Shown piece by piece: positions 45,916-53,727 of a stretch of DNA of 64,000 bases. Location: NCBI GenBank assembly GCA_020631235.1, contig JAHDHQ010000014.1:46020-110019 (forward strand), in the 5' to 3' direction. The notes beneath the pieces were generated by a model that saw only the letters and a list, made by a program, of their open reading frames with translations, was not told where the DNA came from and did not search any database. The DNA comes from Saprospiraceae bacterium (GTDB lineage: Bacteria > Bacteroidota > Bacteroidia > Chitinophagales > Saprospiraceae). The translations under genes were made by a program, and so were the position numbers. Numbering within the stretch: position 1 is the first letter of the stretch; every line of letters begins with the position of its first letter.

Positions 45916-47709
45916 ATGGAATTTATAAGAAATTTTTGTGTTATTGCCCATATTGATCACGGGAAAAGTACCCTGTCTGATAGACTTTTAGAGTTTACTC
46001 AAACTGTTTCAGAACGTAACCTCCAAAATCAAACATTGGATGATATGGATATCGAACGAGAGCGTGGTATAACCATAAAAAGTCATGCGATCCAACTTTC
46101 TTACGCGGCTCTAGATGGAAACCAATATACCTTTAACCTCATCGACACTCCTGGGCACGTTGACTTTTCTTATGAAGTTTCGAGATCTATTGCCGCCTGT
46201 GAAGGAGCTTTATTGCTCGTAGATGCTACGCAAGGTATTCAAGCACAAACTATTTCTAATTTGTATTTGGCCATGGAAAATGATCTGGAAATAATTCCAG
46301 TGATTAATAAAGTGGACATGCCTAATGCCATGATCGAGGAAGTTACTGATCAAATTGTGGATTTAATAGGTGTAAATGCGGATGATGTAGTCCTTGCTAG
46401 TGGAAAAACAGGGATAGGCGTAGAAGATATTTTAGAAGCTATAGTGGCTAGAGTTCCAGCACCTACGGGTGATCCTGATGGCCCATTGCAAGCCTTGGTT
46501 TTTGATTCTGTGTTTAATCCATTTAGAGGAGTCGTGGCTTACTTCAGAATATTTAATGGTTCGATTCAGAAAAAAGACCTCGTTCAGTTTGTAAATACAG
46601 GAAACAGTTATGAAGCAGATGAGATTGGTATTTTGCGCATGGATCTCGAACCTAAAAAGCGTTTAGAGACGGGTGATGTGGGCTATATTATAACTGGTAT
46701 AAAGAAATCGAGTGAAGTTAAAGTAGGGGACACGATTACCTTAAAAAACAATCCATGTCCGGCAGCTATTGATGGTTTTGAGGATGTAAAGCCCATGGTT
46801 TTTGCTGGAGTATATCCTATAGATAATGATGATTTTGAAGACTTGAGAGATAGCTTGGAAAAACTCCAATTAAACGATGCTTCGTTAGTATTCGAACCGG
46901 AGTCATCCATAGCATTAGGATTTGGTTTTAGGTGTGGATTTTTGGGAATGTTGCATCTAGAAATTATCCAAGAACGATTATCTCGGGAATTTAATCAAGA
47001 GGTGATAACCACTGTTCCCAATGTTTCTTACCGAGCTTATGATAAGAAGAAAGAAGAGATTGTCATAAATACTCCAAATGACTTACCTGATCCAAGTCAT
47101 ATCGATCGTATAGAAGAACCTTTTATTAGGGCGCAGATGATCACAAAACCGGACTATATCGGATCGATTATGAGTTTATGTATGGATAAACGAGGTATCC
47201 TTACTAATCAAACTTATTTGACTACAAGTAGGGTAGAGTTGACCTTTGAAATGCCATTGGCAGAAATTGTATTTGACTTTTATGACAAATTAAAATCAAT
47301 ATCCAAAGGATACGCTTCCTTTGATTACTATATGATCGACTATCGAGCCTCTGATTTAGTGAAGCTAGAAATAAAGCTTAATGGCGAAAGTGTCGATGCC
47401 CTTTCTTCTTTAGTTCATAGAGATAAAGCTGCTGCATTTGGGCGTCAGATTTGTAAGCGATTAAAAGAGTTACTGCCCCGTCAGCAATTTATGATAGCCA
47501 TACAAGCAGCCATAGGTATGAAAATCATTGCTAGAGAAACTATATCTGCATTAAGGAAGGATGTAACTGCTAAATGTTACGGCGGAGATATTACTCGAAA
47601 GCGTAAATTATTAGAAAAGCAAAAGAAGGGTAAGAAGAAAATGAGGCAAGTCGGCAGTGTGCAAGTACCTCAAAAAGCCTTTTTAGAAGTATTGAAATTA
47701 AACGATTAA
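45916..47709 (+). CDS. lepA: Elongation factor 4 (LepA)
   Basis: The GTPase motifs [15 protein letters not shown] (G1), [10 protein letters not shown] (G2), [12 protein letters not shown] (G3) and NKVDMP (G4) are complete. The C-terminal LepA-specific domain ([54 protein letters not shown]) is intact. LepA acts on stalled or translocated ribosomes. The start is placed at [14 protein letters not shown], 597 residues, because a candidate promoter box lies inside the eight-codon longer frame. The end overlaps the DUF1573 gene by 4 bases tail to tail. Confidence 0.97.
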   Translation: MEFIRNFCVIAHIDHGKSTLSDRLLEFTQTVSERNLQNQTLDDMDIERERGITIKSHAIQLSYAALDGNQYTFNLIDTPGHVDFSYEVSRSIAACEGALLLVDATQGIQAQTISNLYLAMENDLEIIPVINKVDMPNAMIEEVTDQIVDLIGVNADDVVLASGKTGIGVEDILEAIVARVPAPTGDPDGPLQALVFDSVFNPFRGVVAYFRIFNGSIQKKDLVQFVNTGNSYEADEIGILRMDLEPKKRLETGDVGYIITGIKKSSEVKVGDTITLKNNPCPAAIDGFEDVKPMVFAGVYPIDNDDFEDLRDSLEKLQLNDASLVFEPESSIALGFGFRCGFLGMLHLEIIQERLSREFNQEVITTVPNVSYRAYDKKKEEIVINTPNDLPDPSHIDRIEEPFIRAQMITKPDYIGSIMSLCMDKRGILTNQTYLTTSRVELTFEMPLAEIVFDFYDKLKSISKGYASFDYYMIDYRASDLVKLEIKLNGESVDALSSLVHRDKAAAFGRQICKRLKELLPRQQFMIAIQAAIGMKIIARETISALRKDVTAKCYGGDITRKRKLLEKQKKGKKKMRQVGSVQVPQKAFLEVLKLND

Positions 47710-48104
47710 GGAATCAATTCGAAAGTATAGCTAACGATTTTAAAGAGTGGGCGATCATGATCAGGATCCTGATTTTTAAAGATTATATCTATTTCCACTT
47801 CACCAGATTCTTCTTTTTCTGTACTATCAAAAATCACGTCAATAGTCGCTTTTTCGCCTGACTGGATCGGTAACCTGGGCCAGTCTAAAGTAGTGCATTC
47901 ACAACCTGAAACCAAATCAATTTGTAGTGCTTCTGTTCCTGTATTCGTAAATGTGAAAGCTGTTTTTCTTACATCGCCTCGCTTGATTTCACCAAGCTCT
48001 ATCAATGTTTCATCAAATAATAGATCCACTGTTTTTTGCTCTTGCGCCACAGCACTAAACGTACAAATGATACACGCATAAAGGATAATTAGACTATTTT
48101 TCAT
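47706..48104 (-). CDS. DUF1573 exported protein (132 aa)
   Basis: A signal peptide ends near AVAQE (residue about 20). The mature domain shows the DUF1573 pattern [52 protein letters not shown], an immunoglobulin-like fold with a C-x-C pair of unknown role. These proteins are numerous in Bacteroidota and have no assigned function. It lies 62 bases downstream of ftsY on the same strand. Confidence 0.85.
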   Translation of the reverse strand: MKNSLIILYACIICTFSAVAQEQKTVDLLFDETLIELGEIKRGDVRKTAFTFTNTGTEALQIDLVSGCECTTLDWPRLPIQSGEKATIDVIFDSTEKEESGEVEIDIIFKNQDPDHDRPLFKIVSYTFELIP

Positions 48105-48166
48105 AGTACAAAGATGAAATTTATCTATTATAGATTTTCTTAATAGCTTGTTAAAGAAAGTGAAAG

Positions 48167-49120
48167 TTAATTAAACAAAGCTTCAATAAAAGCAGCTCGG
48201 TTAAAAGGTTGCAAATGCTCGATTCCTTCACCCACACCAATATATTTGATGGGTATTTTAAAGATGTCAGATATACCCAGAACGACACCTCCTTTCGCTG
48301 TTCCATCTAATTTAGTTAAAGCGATGGCCGATACATCCGTTGCCGCGGTAAAGTGTTTAGCTTGTTCTATTGCATTTTGGCCTGTGGTGGCATCGAGTAC
48401 TAACAACACTTCATGAGGTGCTCCTGGTAAGCACTTTTCCACAGATCGTTTTATTTTGGAGAGTTCACCCATTAGATGTTTTTTTGTATGCAAACGACCG
48501 GCGGTATCGATGATGGCTACATCTAAATCATTATTAATGGCATATTGAACTGTTTCGTAGGCTACGGCTGCTGGATCAGTATTCATTCCTTTTGAAAAAA
48601 AGTGACAATCGTTTCTATCAGCCCAAATTTTTAATTGGTCCACTGCAGCAGCTCTGAAAGTATCACCGGCGCCTAAAACAACTGATTTTCCTTGCTTTTT
48701 TAATTGATGGGTGATTTTACCTATGGTGGTCGTTTTTCCTACGCCATTTACACCTACTACGAGGAAGATAGCCGGTTTAGATGATGTAGGTAATTCATAG
48801 CCATCTACATCCTCTGTTTTATTTTCTAGGAAAATATTAGCTATTTCGTCCTTAAGAATTCGATTGAGATCATCGGTATTTATGTATTTATCCTTAGCTA
48901 CACGAGCTTCTAATCGATCGATGATTTTGATCGTTGTATCGAGCCCTACATCAGCTGAAATAAAAATGGCTTCTAATTCGTCTAAAAAACTTTCATCGAC
49001 GGTGGTTTTTCCAGCGACTGCTTTGGCAATTTGCCCGAAAATGTTGGATTTGGTTTTTTCCAGTCCTTGATCGAGGTCTTCTTTTTTCTCTCGTGTGAAA
49101 AATTTTTTAAAAAAGCTCAT
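48167..49120 (-). CDS. ftsY: Signal recognition particle receptor FtsY
   Basis: The NG domain is complete: helical N part (1-95), GVNGVGKTTTIGKITHQLKK (G1), DTFRAAAVDQLKIWADR, DTAGRLHTKKHLMGEL (G3), TKLDGTAKGG (G4) and GVGEGIEHLQPF. FtsY docks SRP-ribosome complexes to the membrane. The N-terminal A domain is very short (SFFKKFFTREKKEDL), as in many Bacteroidota. It is separated from the L28-L33-DUF4295 genes upstream by a strong terminator. Confidence 0.97.
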   Translation of the reverse strand: MSFFKKFFTREKKEDLDQGLEKTKSNIFGQIAKAVAGKTTVDESFLDELEAIFISADVGLDTTIKIIDRLEARVAKDKYINTDDLNRILKDEIANIFLENKTEDVDGYELPTSSKPAIFLVVGVNGVGKTTTIGKITHQLKKQGKSVVLGAGDTFRAAAVDQLKIWADRNDCHFFSKGMNTDPAAVAYETVQYAINNDLDVAIIDTAGRLHTKKHLMGELSKIKRSVEKCLPGAPHEVLLVLDATTGQNAIEQAKHFTAATDVSAIALTKLDGTAKGGVVLGISDIFKIPIKYIGVGEGIEHLQPFNRAAFIEALFN

Positions 49121-49183
49121 TTATTGTGTTTGTTATACTTTGTCAATGCAGAAATCTCAAGAAAAGTTTATGTTTATAGATAT

Positions 49184-49215
49184 AAAAAAAGTCCAAAACG
49201 AGAGTAATGGACTTT
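49184..49215 (-). terminator. Intrinsic terminator of the L28-L33-DUF4295 operon
   Basis: On the minus strand AAAGTCCA / TGGACTTT (8 base pairs) with a 12-base loop is followed by a run of T. It lies 24 bases after the DUF4295 stop and before ftsY. Confidence 0.85.
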
Positions 49216-49238
49216 AATTAAAGTTTAAACTATTACAG

Positions 49239-49415
49239 TTATTTATTTGCTGCGAAAAATTCTTTCACTTTGTCTTTGTGAATCATTAATTCTTTGTAAG
49301 TATACTTACCTGATTGTGGGTCTTTTACGCTTTGTACTACTTTTACGAAGTCTCTACCAGAACCAGCGTTTGCTGCTCTTTGTGCTACCCTTGCATTTTT
49401 CGATACTTTAGCCAT
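49239..49415 (-). CDS. DUF4295 small basic protein (58 aa)
   Basis: This short frame begins MAKVSKNARVAQRAANAGSG and ends EFFAANK. It is the small basic protein found almost only in Bacteroidota, next to rpmG, and is likely ribosome-associated, though its function is not established. It lies 2 bases downstream of the rpmG stop. Length and sequence agree with the family. Confidence 0.88.
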   Translation of the reverse strand: MAKVSKNARVAQRAANAGSGRDFVKVVQSVKDPQSGKYTYKELMIHKDKVKEFFAANK

Positions 49416-49417
49416 GA

Positions 49418-49606
49418 CTATTTAATTTCTTTGTGAATAGTATATTTCTTCATGATAGGGTTAAACTTTTTAAGTTCTAATCTATCTGGAGTGTTTTTTC
49501 TGTTCTTTTGAGTTACATATCTAGACGTACCTGGCAGACCAGAAGTCTTGTGCTCAGTGCACTCTAGTATGATTTGTTGTCTGTTACCTTTTGATTTCTT
49601 TGCCAT
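49418..49606 (-). CDS. rpmG: 50S ribosomal protein L33
   Basis: The sequence [20 protein letters not shown] and [20 protein letters not shown] is the L33 family signature. At 62 residues it is of normal length. Only one Cys is present, so it is a zinc-free version (the four-cysteine site is missing). It lies between rpmB and the DUF4295 gene in a compact minus-strand operon. Confidence 0.96.
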   Translation of the reverse strand: MAKKSKGNRQQIILECTEHKTSGLPGTSRYVTQKNRKNTPDRLELKKFNPIMKKYTIHKEIK

Positions 49607-49617
49607 TGTCTAAATGT

Positions 49618-49866
49618 TTATAGCTCGATGCCGTGATTATATCCTTTTTTCTCTAATTTCTTAAGGTAAGCATAGATGCCTAACTTATTAATTGACCGCA
49701 AAGCAGTTGATGAAACTTTGATGGTAACCCATTTGTCTACCTCAGGAATATAAAACTTCTTTTTATGAAGATTTGGTAAAAATCTTCTCCTTGTTTTATG
49801 GTTTGAGTGAGAAACATGATTCCCTGTAATCGGTCTTTTACCTGTTAATTCGCAAATTCTTGACAT
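49618..49866 (-). CDS. rpmB: 50S ribosomal protein L28
   Basis: The start MSRICELTGKRPITGNHVSH and the segment KTRRRFLPNLHKKKF are those of L28. The ATG at 49866 gives 82 residues; an upstream in-frame start would extend into the tRNA gene and is rejected. It is directly downstream of tRNA-Arg (15 bases) and probably shares its transcript. Confidence 0.96.
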   Translation of the reverse strand: MSRICELTGKRPITGNHVSHSNHKTRRRFLPNLHKKKFYIPEVDKWVTIKVSSTALRSINKLGIYAYLKKLEKKGYNHGIEL

Positions 49867-49881
49867 AATTCTAACTTTAAG

Positions 49882-49955
49882 TGACTCCGGAAGGGTTCGA
49901 ACCTTCAACCTCCTGATCCGTAGTCAGGTACTCTATCCAGTTGAGCTACGGAGCC
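49882..49955 (-). tRNA. tRNA-Arg (anticodon ACG)
   Basis: The 74-base gene folds into the cloverleaf: acceptor GGCTCCG / CGGAGTC (one G-T pair), anticodon stem CCTGA / TCAGG with loop CTACGGA (anticodon ACG, normally converted to ICG), and T arm with GGTTCGAACCC core. Discriminator base is A; CCA is not encoded. It precedes rpmB on the same strand. Confidence 0.95.
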
Positions 49956-50017
49956 ATACATATATATTATTTATACAATATATGTGATTGAATAAATCCG
50001 TTCTTCCGAACAGAGCG

Positions 50018-50025
50018 CAAATATA
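50018..50025 (-). promoter_or_regulatory. Putative -7 box for tRNA-Arg and the ribosomal-protein operon
   Basis: On the minus strand TATATTTG followed by GCGC fits TAnnTTTG exactly and lies about 60 bases before the tRNA. A small hairpin (GTTC-GGAA-GAAC) lies in the leader. Confidence 0.5.
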
Positions 50026-50160
50026 CGAATACTTTGGCTAAATGGCTAGTGTTTTTGAGCTTAGAATTTATTAATTATACATTTTTTTGTTTATCCAATT
50101 TATGACGATCCTGTGCACCATCATGAAGATACCCATTATGATAATAAGAATAGTGCTTGG

Positions 50161-50811
50161 TTAATATTTCACTCCTAAATGATTTAAGGTTTCTATATCT
50201 AGATTACCTATTGGTAAATCATTTGCTTTTTGATACTGAACTAATGCTGACTTCGCAGCTGGACCAAAATCTCTTCGTTTATAGTTTTCCAAATCAAAAC
50301 CTTCCAATATTAATTGTTCCTTTATTTTTTTTATGAGTTTATATGTTACCTTACTATCACAAATAACCTCTTTCCACTCAGTAAACCCTCCAGCTTTAAC
50401 TATAGTCGAAATATCAAAAGATTCTATGACATATTCACTTGTTGGGCTACTATCAATCACTTCATAAAAAAAGACTGTTTCTTGTGGCAGTTCAGTTAAA
50501 CCCCAAATTAGACAATCCCGGGGATCATCTGAATGACAGTTTTTGTCTGCTTTTTTCTTTTCCCATCGAATCCCTTCTTAGAAAAGTATTAATTCGACAT
50601 ATTGTACATAATCCGCCTCAAGACTGTCTCCATTATATACTTTGTACTCGTAAGTGTTAGTCTCATAGATATCTTATATTAGGGATTTGGCATAGCAATT
50701 TACTGGCTCTGAAGGGATGCCTGGTTTTTGCTGAGATTTTGCCTGCTGAGTCGTTACAGTCAGCAAAGACAAAATAGTGAGGCATTTTAGTATGGCTTGT
50801 ATATTAAACAT
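50161..50811 (-). pseudogene. Copy A of the lipoprotein array: paralogue with two in-frame stops
   Basis: From an ATG at 50811 one frame runs 217 codons to the TAA at 50161, interrupted only by TAA at 50674-50676 and TAA at 50578-50580. The translated parts align with copy B over the full length: a short exported N-terminus, NCYAKSLI, RWEKKKADKNC, DCLIWGL, GGFTEWKEVIC and QYQKANDLPIGNLDIETLNHLG. The N-terminus has a plain signal peptide (ending about AKSQ) instead of the lipobox of B and D. With no frameshift in 651 bases, the inactivation looks recent. The downstream 99-codon piece after the second stop is not regarded as a separate gene. Confidence 0.85.
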
Positions 50812-50820
50812 ATATGTTGT

Positions 50821-51507
50821 TTACTTATAACTGCTTATATCGATTCCTAGATGTTCCAATGTATTGAAATCAAGATTACCTATGGGTAGTCCATTCGCTT
50901 TTTGATATTTTACTAAGGCGGCTTTTGAGGCAGAACCAAATTCAAGAATGGTAGCATCAATCCCAATATTATAATCAAAAGAAACTAGAGCCTCTTTTAC
51001 ATGTTTAATCAAGTTGGAAGATAAATCCTTCTCACAAACCACCTGTCTCCATTCTGTAAAACCTCCTTCCATTTTTAAGTATTGAACTTCAACTATCCTT
51101 AAATTGAACTCATCAGTTTTACTTAGATCTGTTACCTCATAAAATGACTCAAATTCCTCTGGTATTTCTTCTAAACACCAGGTCAAGCAGTCCTCTGGAT
51201 TCGCTGATAGACAATTTTTGTCAGCTTTTTTCTTCTCCCATCTTGTCGAGCTAGGTTTAGTAATAACTTTCCTCTTTTTTATATAATCCGCATCAAATTG
51301 GTTCCCAGTATATTCAAAATATTCAATTTCTTCTGTTTCATATTGATTAGGCATTAAACATTTTGCATAACAATAATTAGGGTCCTGAGGCATTCCAGCA
51401 TTTGGAAATTCAGCCTCAGGTGCTTCATCAACAAAGGCATATTGCATGATGTTGGCACAAGATGTTAAGAATGTTCCGATCAGTATTGTGGCAGCAATGA
51501 TTTTCAT
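50821..51507 (-). CDS. Copy B of the lipoprotein array: intact lipoprotein with peptidoglycan-binding-like C-terminus (228 aa)
   Basis: The lipobox LTSC places lipid on Cys17, followed by the array motif NIMQYAFVDEA. The middle part has paired cysteines (Cys46, Cys50, Cys99, Cys107, Cys111) and motifs NYCYAKCLMPNQYET and RWEKKKADKNC; then GGFTEWRQVVC with Cys158. The last 60 residues (ASKAALVKYQKANGLPIGNL then DFNTLEHLGI) resemble a peptidoglycan-binding 1 repeat. An envelope role bridging outer membrane and wall is inferred. It is flanked by broken copies A and C and is in line with intact copy D. The N-terminal part has no match that I can name. Confidence 0.8.
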   Translation of the reverse strand: MKIIAATILIGTFLTSCANIMQYAFVDEAPEAEFPNAGMPQDPNYCYAKCLMPNQYETEEIEYFEYTGNQFDADYIKKRKVITKPSSTRWEKKKADKNCLSANPEDCLTWCLEEIPEEFESFYEVTDLSKTDEFNLRIVEVQYLKMEGGFTEWRQVVCEKDLSSNLIKHVKEALVSFDYNIGIDATILEFGSASKAALVKYQKANGLPIGNLDFNTLEHLGIDISSYK

Positions 51508-51545
51508 GAAAGCAGTTTATTCGATTTTTCTTTGTGATCTAAGTT

Positions 51546-52071
51546 TTAGTAATTGTGATGGATGTTCAAAGCCTTCAACGTTAAAGAATCTAGATTTCCT
51601 ACGGGAAGGTGATTGGCTTGTTGAAATTTAATCACTCCTTATAATATCTCATCTTTTAATTCTTCATGAAATTCTGGTTCTTCTAACAGATCTTTTTGAA
51701 TGTAATGCATAGCTAAGTCGCTTGACAAACTTTGGATTAATATCTTTTTCGCAAACGATTTTCTTCCACTCTGTGTAACCACCTTTTTTTAATTCACGGA
51801 CGTAAATAGTTTGCTTTTCACTTTTGCCCATTTGAATTTCTTTGATTACACTTTTGTAAGCATCTTGTATAAAACACACTCCGTAAAAATAGTTATCATC
51901 AACTGGTATAACATCTGATGGCATTATTAAAGTATCATAAAAGTGATTTACGTAATTAGACATTTCAATATCCACAACCGGTTTTTCATCGAAAGCATAT
52001 TGCTTGATAACTGCACACTAAACGAATATAAACAAAATGAATAGTGGTATTACTATGATTATTTTTTTCAT
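51546..52071 (-). pseudogene. Copy C of the lipoprotein array: broken paralogue
   Basis: An ATG at 52071 gives MKKIIIVIPLFILFIFV, then TAG at 52018-52020 in the position before the lipobox cysteine, then CAVIKQYAFDEKP, matching the motif after the Cys of copies B and D. The frame then runs through GGYTEWKKIVCEKD and shifts by one near 51700; the remaining C-terminus (VIKFQQANHLPVGNLDSLTL) is in another frame after a TAA at 51639-51641. A length of 526 bases between start and final stop confirms a net frameshift. A single base change would turn TCG into the TAG. Confidence 0.85.
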
Positions 52072-52082
52072 ACTGATTTTGC

Positions 52083-52877
52083 TTATTTCCCCAAGTGATA
52101 TAATGTTTCGTAATCTAAATATCCCATAGGTAATTCATGGTCCATTTGGTAATTAATCAATGAGGACTTTAAGTTTGCTGACATAAATACATCCCATTCG
52201 TTTTCATATTTTATTTTGAAGTAGCCTTTTGATTTTAGGTTCTTTTTTACATAATTAAATAACTTATTACTCGCATATTCTTCACAAATTACAGTCCTCC
52301 ATTCTGAATAGCCGCCTTCTTTAATCACTACTTTTCGTTCAATAGTTTTGATCTCGAAGTCCTTGGTTAAAGTAGTATCAGGTACAACCATAAAAATTTC
52401 AACCTTTTCTTCTATTTGATTTAAATTCCAGACCATGCAATCTTTTTTGTGGGTAGGGACACAATAAGATTCTGTGGGTTTTCTTTCCCAAATGTGTCCA
52501 GCTTCTACAAGACTAATAGATTGTCTGTCTATAAATGGAGCAGTCAAACTATCGCCAGTATATATAGCTATATTTTCAATGATGGTCTCATAATATGTTT
52601 GGATAACACATTTGGCAAAACAATTATCTTCTCTGAGATGGACACCTGAATTTAAGTTTGATTTTTCGGGATAGATAATCGCCCCTTCACTTTCTTTTAT
52701 ATATGCATCGAAAAATTTATTAAACTCACTTTTATAAAATGCTTGTAACTCCTTTTCTGGGTTAGAATTGGTGCTTTTTGATAATGCTGGATCTGTAAAA
52801 GCAAACTCTTTTAAGCTTTCACAAGACCAAAAGAAAAAAGAGAATAGAATACAAAACTGAATGAAAATATTTCTCAT
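52083..52877 (-). CDS. Copy D of the lipoprotein array: intact lipoprotein with peptidoglycan-binding-like C-terminus (264 aa)
   Basis: ATG at 52877 gives a signal peptide ending FFWSC (Cys19) and the array motif ESLKEFAFTDPAL. An earlier in-frame ATG at 52889 only adds four residues. It has an insertion of about 40 residues after the lipobox relative to B. The motifs DNCFAKCVIQTYYETIIENI, HIWERKPTESYCVP, KDCMVWNLN, GGYSEWRTVIC and LINYQMDHELPMGYL are in the same order as in copy B. It would be the promoter-proximal member of the array. The function is unknown; the PG-binding-like end suggests an envelope role. Confidence 0.8.
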   Translation of the reverse strand: MRNIFIQFCILFSFFFWSCESLKEFAFTDPALSKSTNSNPEKELQAFYKSEFNKFFDAYIKESEGAIIYPEKSNLNSGVHLREDNCFAKCVIQTYYETIIENIAIYTGDSLTAPFIDRQSISLVEAGHIWERKPTESYCVPTHKKDCMVWNLNQIEEKVEIFMVVPDTTLTKDFEIKTIERKVVIKEGGYSEWRTVICEEYASNKLFNYVKKNLKSKGYFKIKYENEWDVFMSANLKSSLINYQMDHELPMGYLDYETLYHLGK

Positions 52878-53275
52878 AATGAAAGTCAATACTTATAACT
52901 AATGTAAGAAACAATACTCACAAATTACCTTTAGTTGGAATGAGCTATCCATTTGAAGAATCTAGTTAGCGACTTAATCCAGCATTGAACAAAAAAAAAA
53001 TATGTGATAATTACCATAGGCAAAATATAAACTAGCCTTAATTCTTTTATACATTTGATTTCATTCAGTTAGGATTAACTCATATTCCTTTAATTCTATG
53101 CTGAATATTTAAATAACCAAAACCGTTTGTAAGTATTTACTATACTTGCATAACACTGCATAAAGTATGTGGTGCCTACCTTAAGTAGAACTACGGTATT
53201 TGGTTTAGATGTAAACTCTAGTCTGAACCCGGATTACCCATCCGAACATTTTAATCAATTTAAATACCACGGTTC
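52878..53275. other. Intergenic region between the lipoprotein array and the adhesin operon
   Basis: This 398-base AT-rich stretch separates divergent transcripts and holds no credible gene. On the plus strand TATACTTG at 53141-53148, followed by CATA, is a one-mismatch -7 box about 130 bases upstream of the next start and could drive the adhesin operon with a long leader. Nothing else of note was seen. Confidence 0.45.
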
Positions 53276-53680
53276 ATGATTACATCGACGTATTCTTTAC
53301 AAACTACCATTCTAAAAAGCGTAATAGTTCTTATTACATGCTTATTCTTTAGTTTTAATGCTATTGGTCAAACCAATGCTCAAGGTGATTTATACCTAGT
53401 ATCTGTGAGCAGCGAAAATAGTGACCAACTGGATCGAGAATTATTCTTAGCTGTCTTGAACCAAGCTCATTCACTTAGATATTCCACTAATGTAAATCAA
53501 GCTACTTTGCTGAGTTATCTAAGTCAAAGCCAAGAAAACTATAACCGATGGTTAAGTGTATCGACAGGTTTAAGTGAAGAACAAAAATCACAGATTATCC
53601 AAAATCATATAGATAAAAAATTAAGTATAGCTGATATCGACCAATATCTAAAAATGGCTGTACTAAAAACTCAAATTTAA
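53276..53680 (+). CDS. Small exported hypothetical protein upstream of the giant adhesin (134 aa)
   Basis: A hydrophobic signal segment at about residues 12-32 (ending NAIGQ) precedes a helical, Gln/Ser/Asn-rich domain (ENSDQLDRELFLAVLNQAHS, LSEEQKSQIIQNHIDKKLS). There are no cysteines in the mature part and no T9SS domain. The gene ends 47 bases before the 3392-residue secreted protein and is probably co-transcribed with it. A role as a chaperone or surface partner of the large protein is only a guess. Confidence 0.65.
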   Translation: MITSTYSLQTTILKSVIVLITCLFFSFNAIGQTNAQGDLYLVSVSSENSDQLDRELFLAVLNQAHSLRYSTNVNQATLLSYLSQSQENYNRWLSVSTGLSEEQKSQIIQNHIDKKLSIADIDQYLKMAVLKTQI

Positions 53681-53727
53681 ATACCCAATCAAGAATCCCT
53701 TAATAAGAATTTTTAAAACCGACCATT

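Noticed and set aside
50161..50460. A separate 99-residue gene beginning with GTG
   Set aside because: It is the C-terminal part of copy A in the same frame, aligning with copies B and D after two stops; no start site or signal peptide is present.
50674..50676. Recoded stop (selenocysteine, pyrrolysine or read-through)
   Set aside because: The stops are TAA, not TGA or TAG, no SECIS-like hairpin is evident, and a second TAA follows; decay is simpler.
51664..51975. An independent 103-residue gene
   Set aside because: It lies between the TAG and the frameshift of copy C and matches the middle of the paralogues, so it belongs to a pseudogene.
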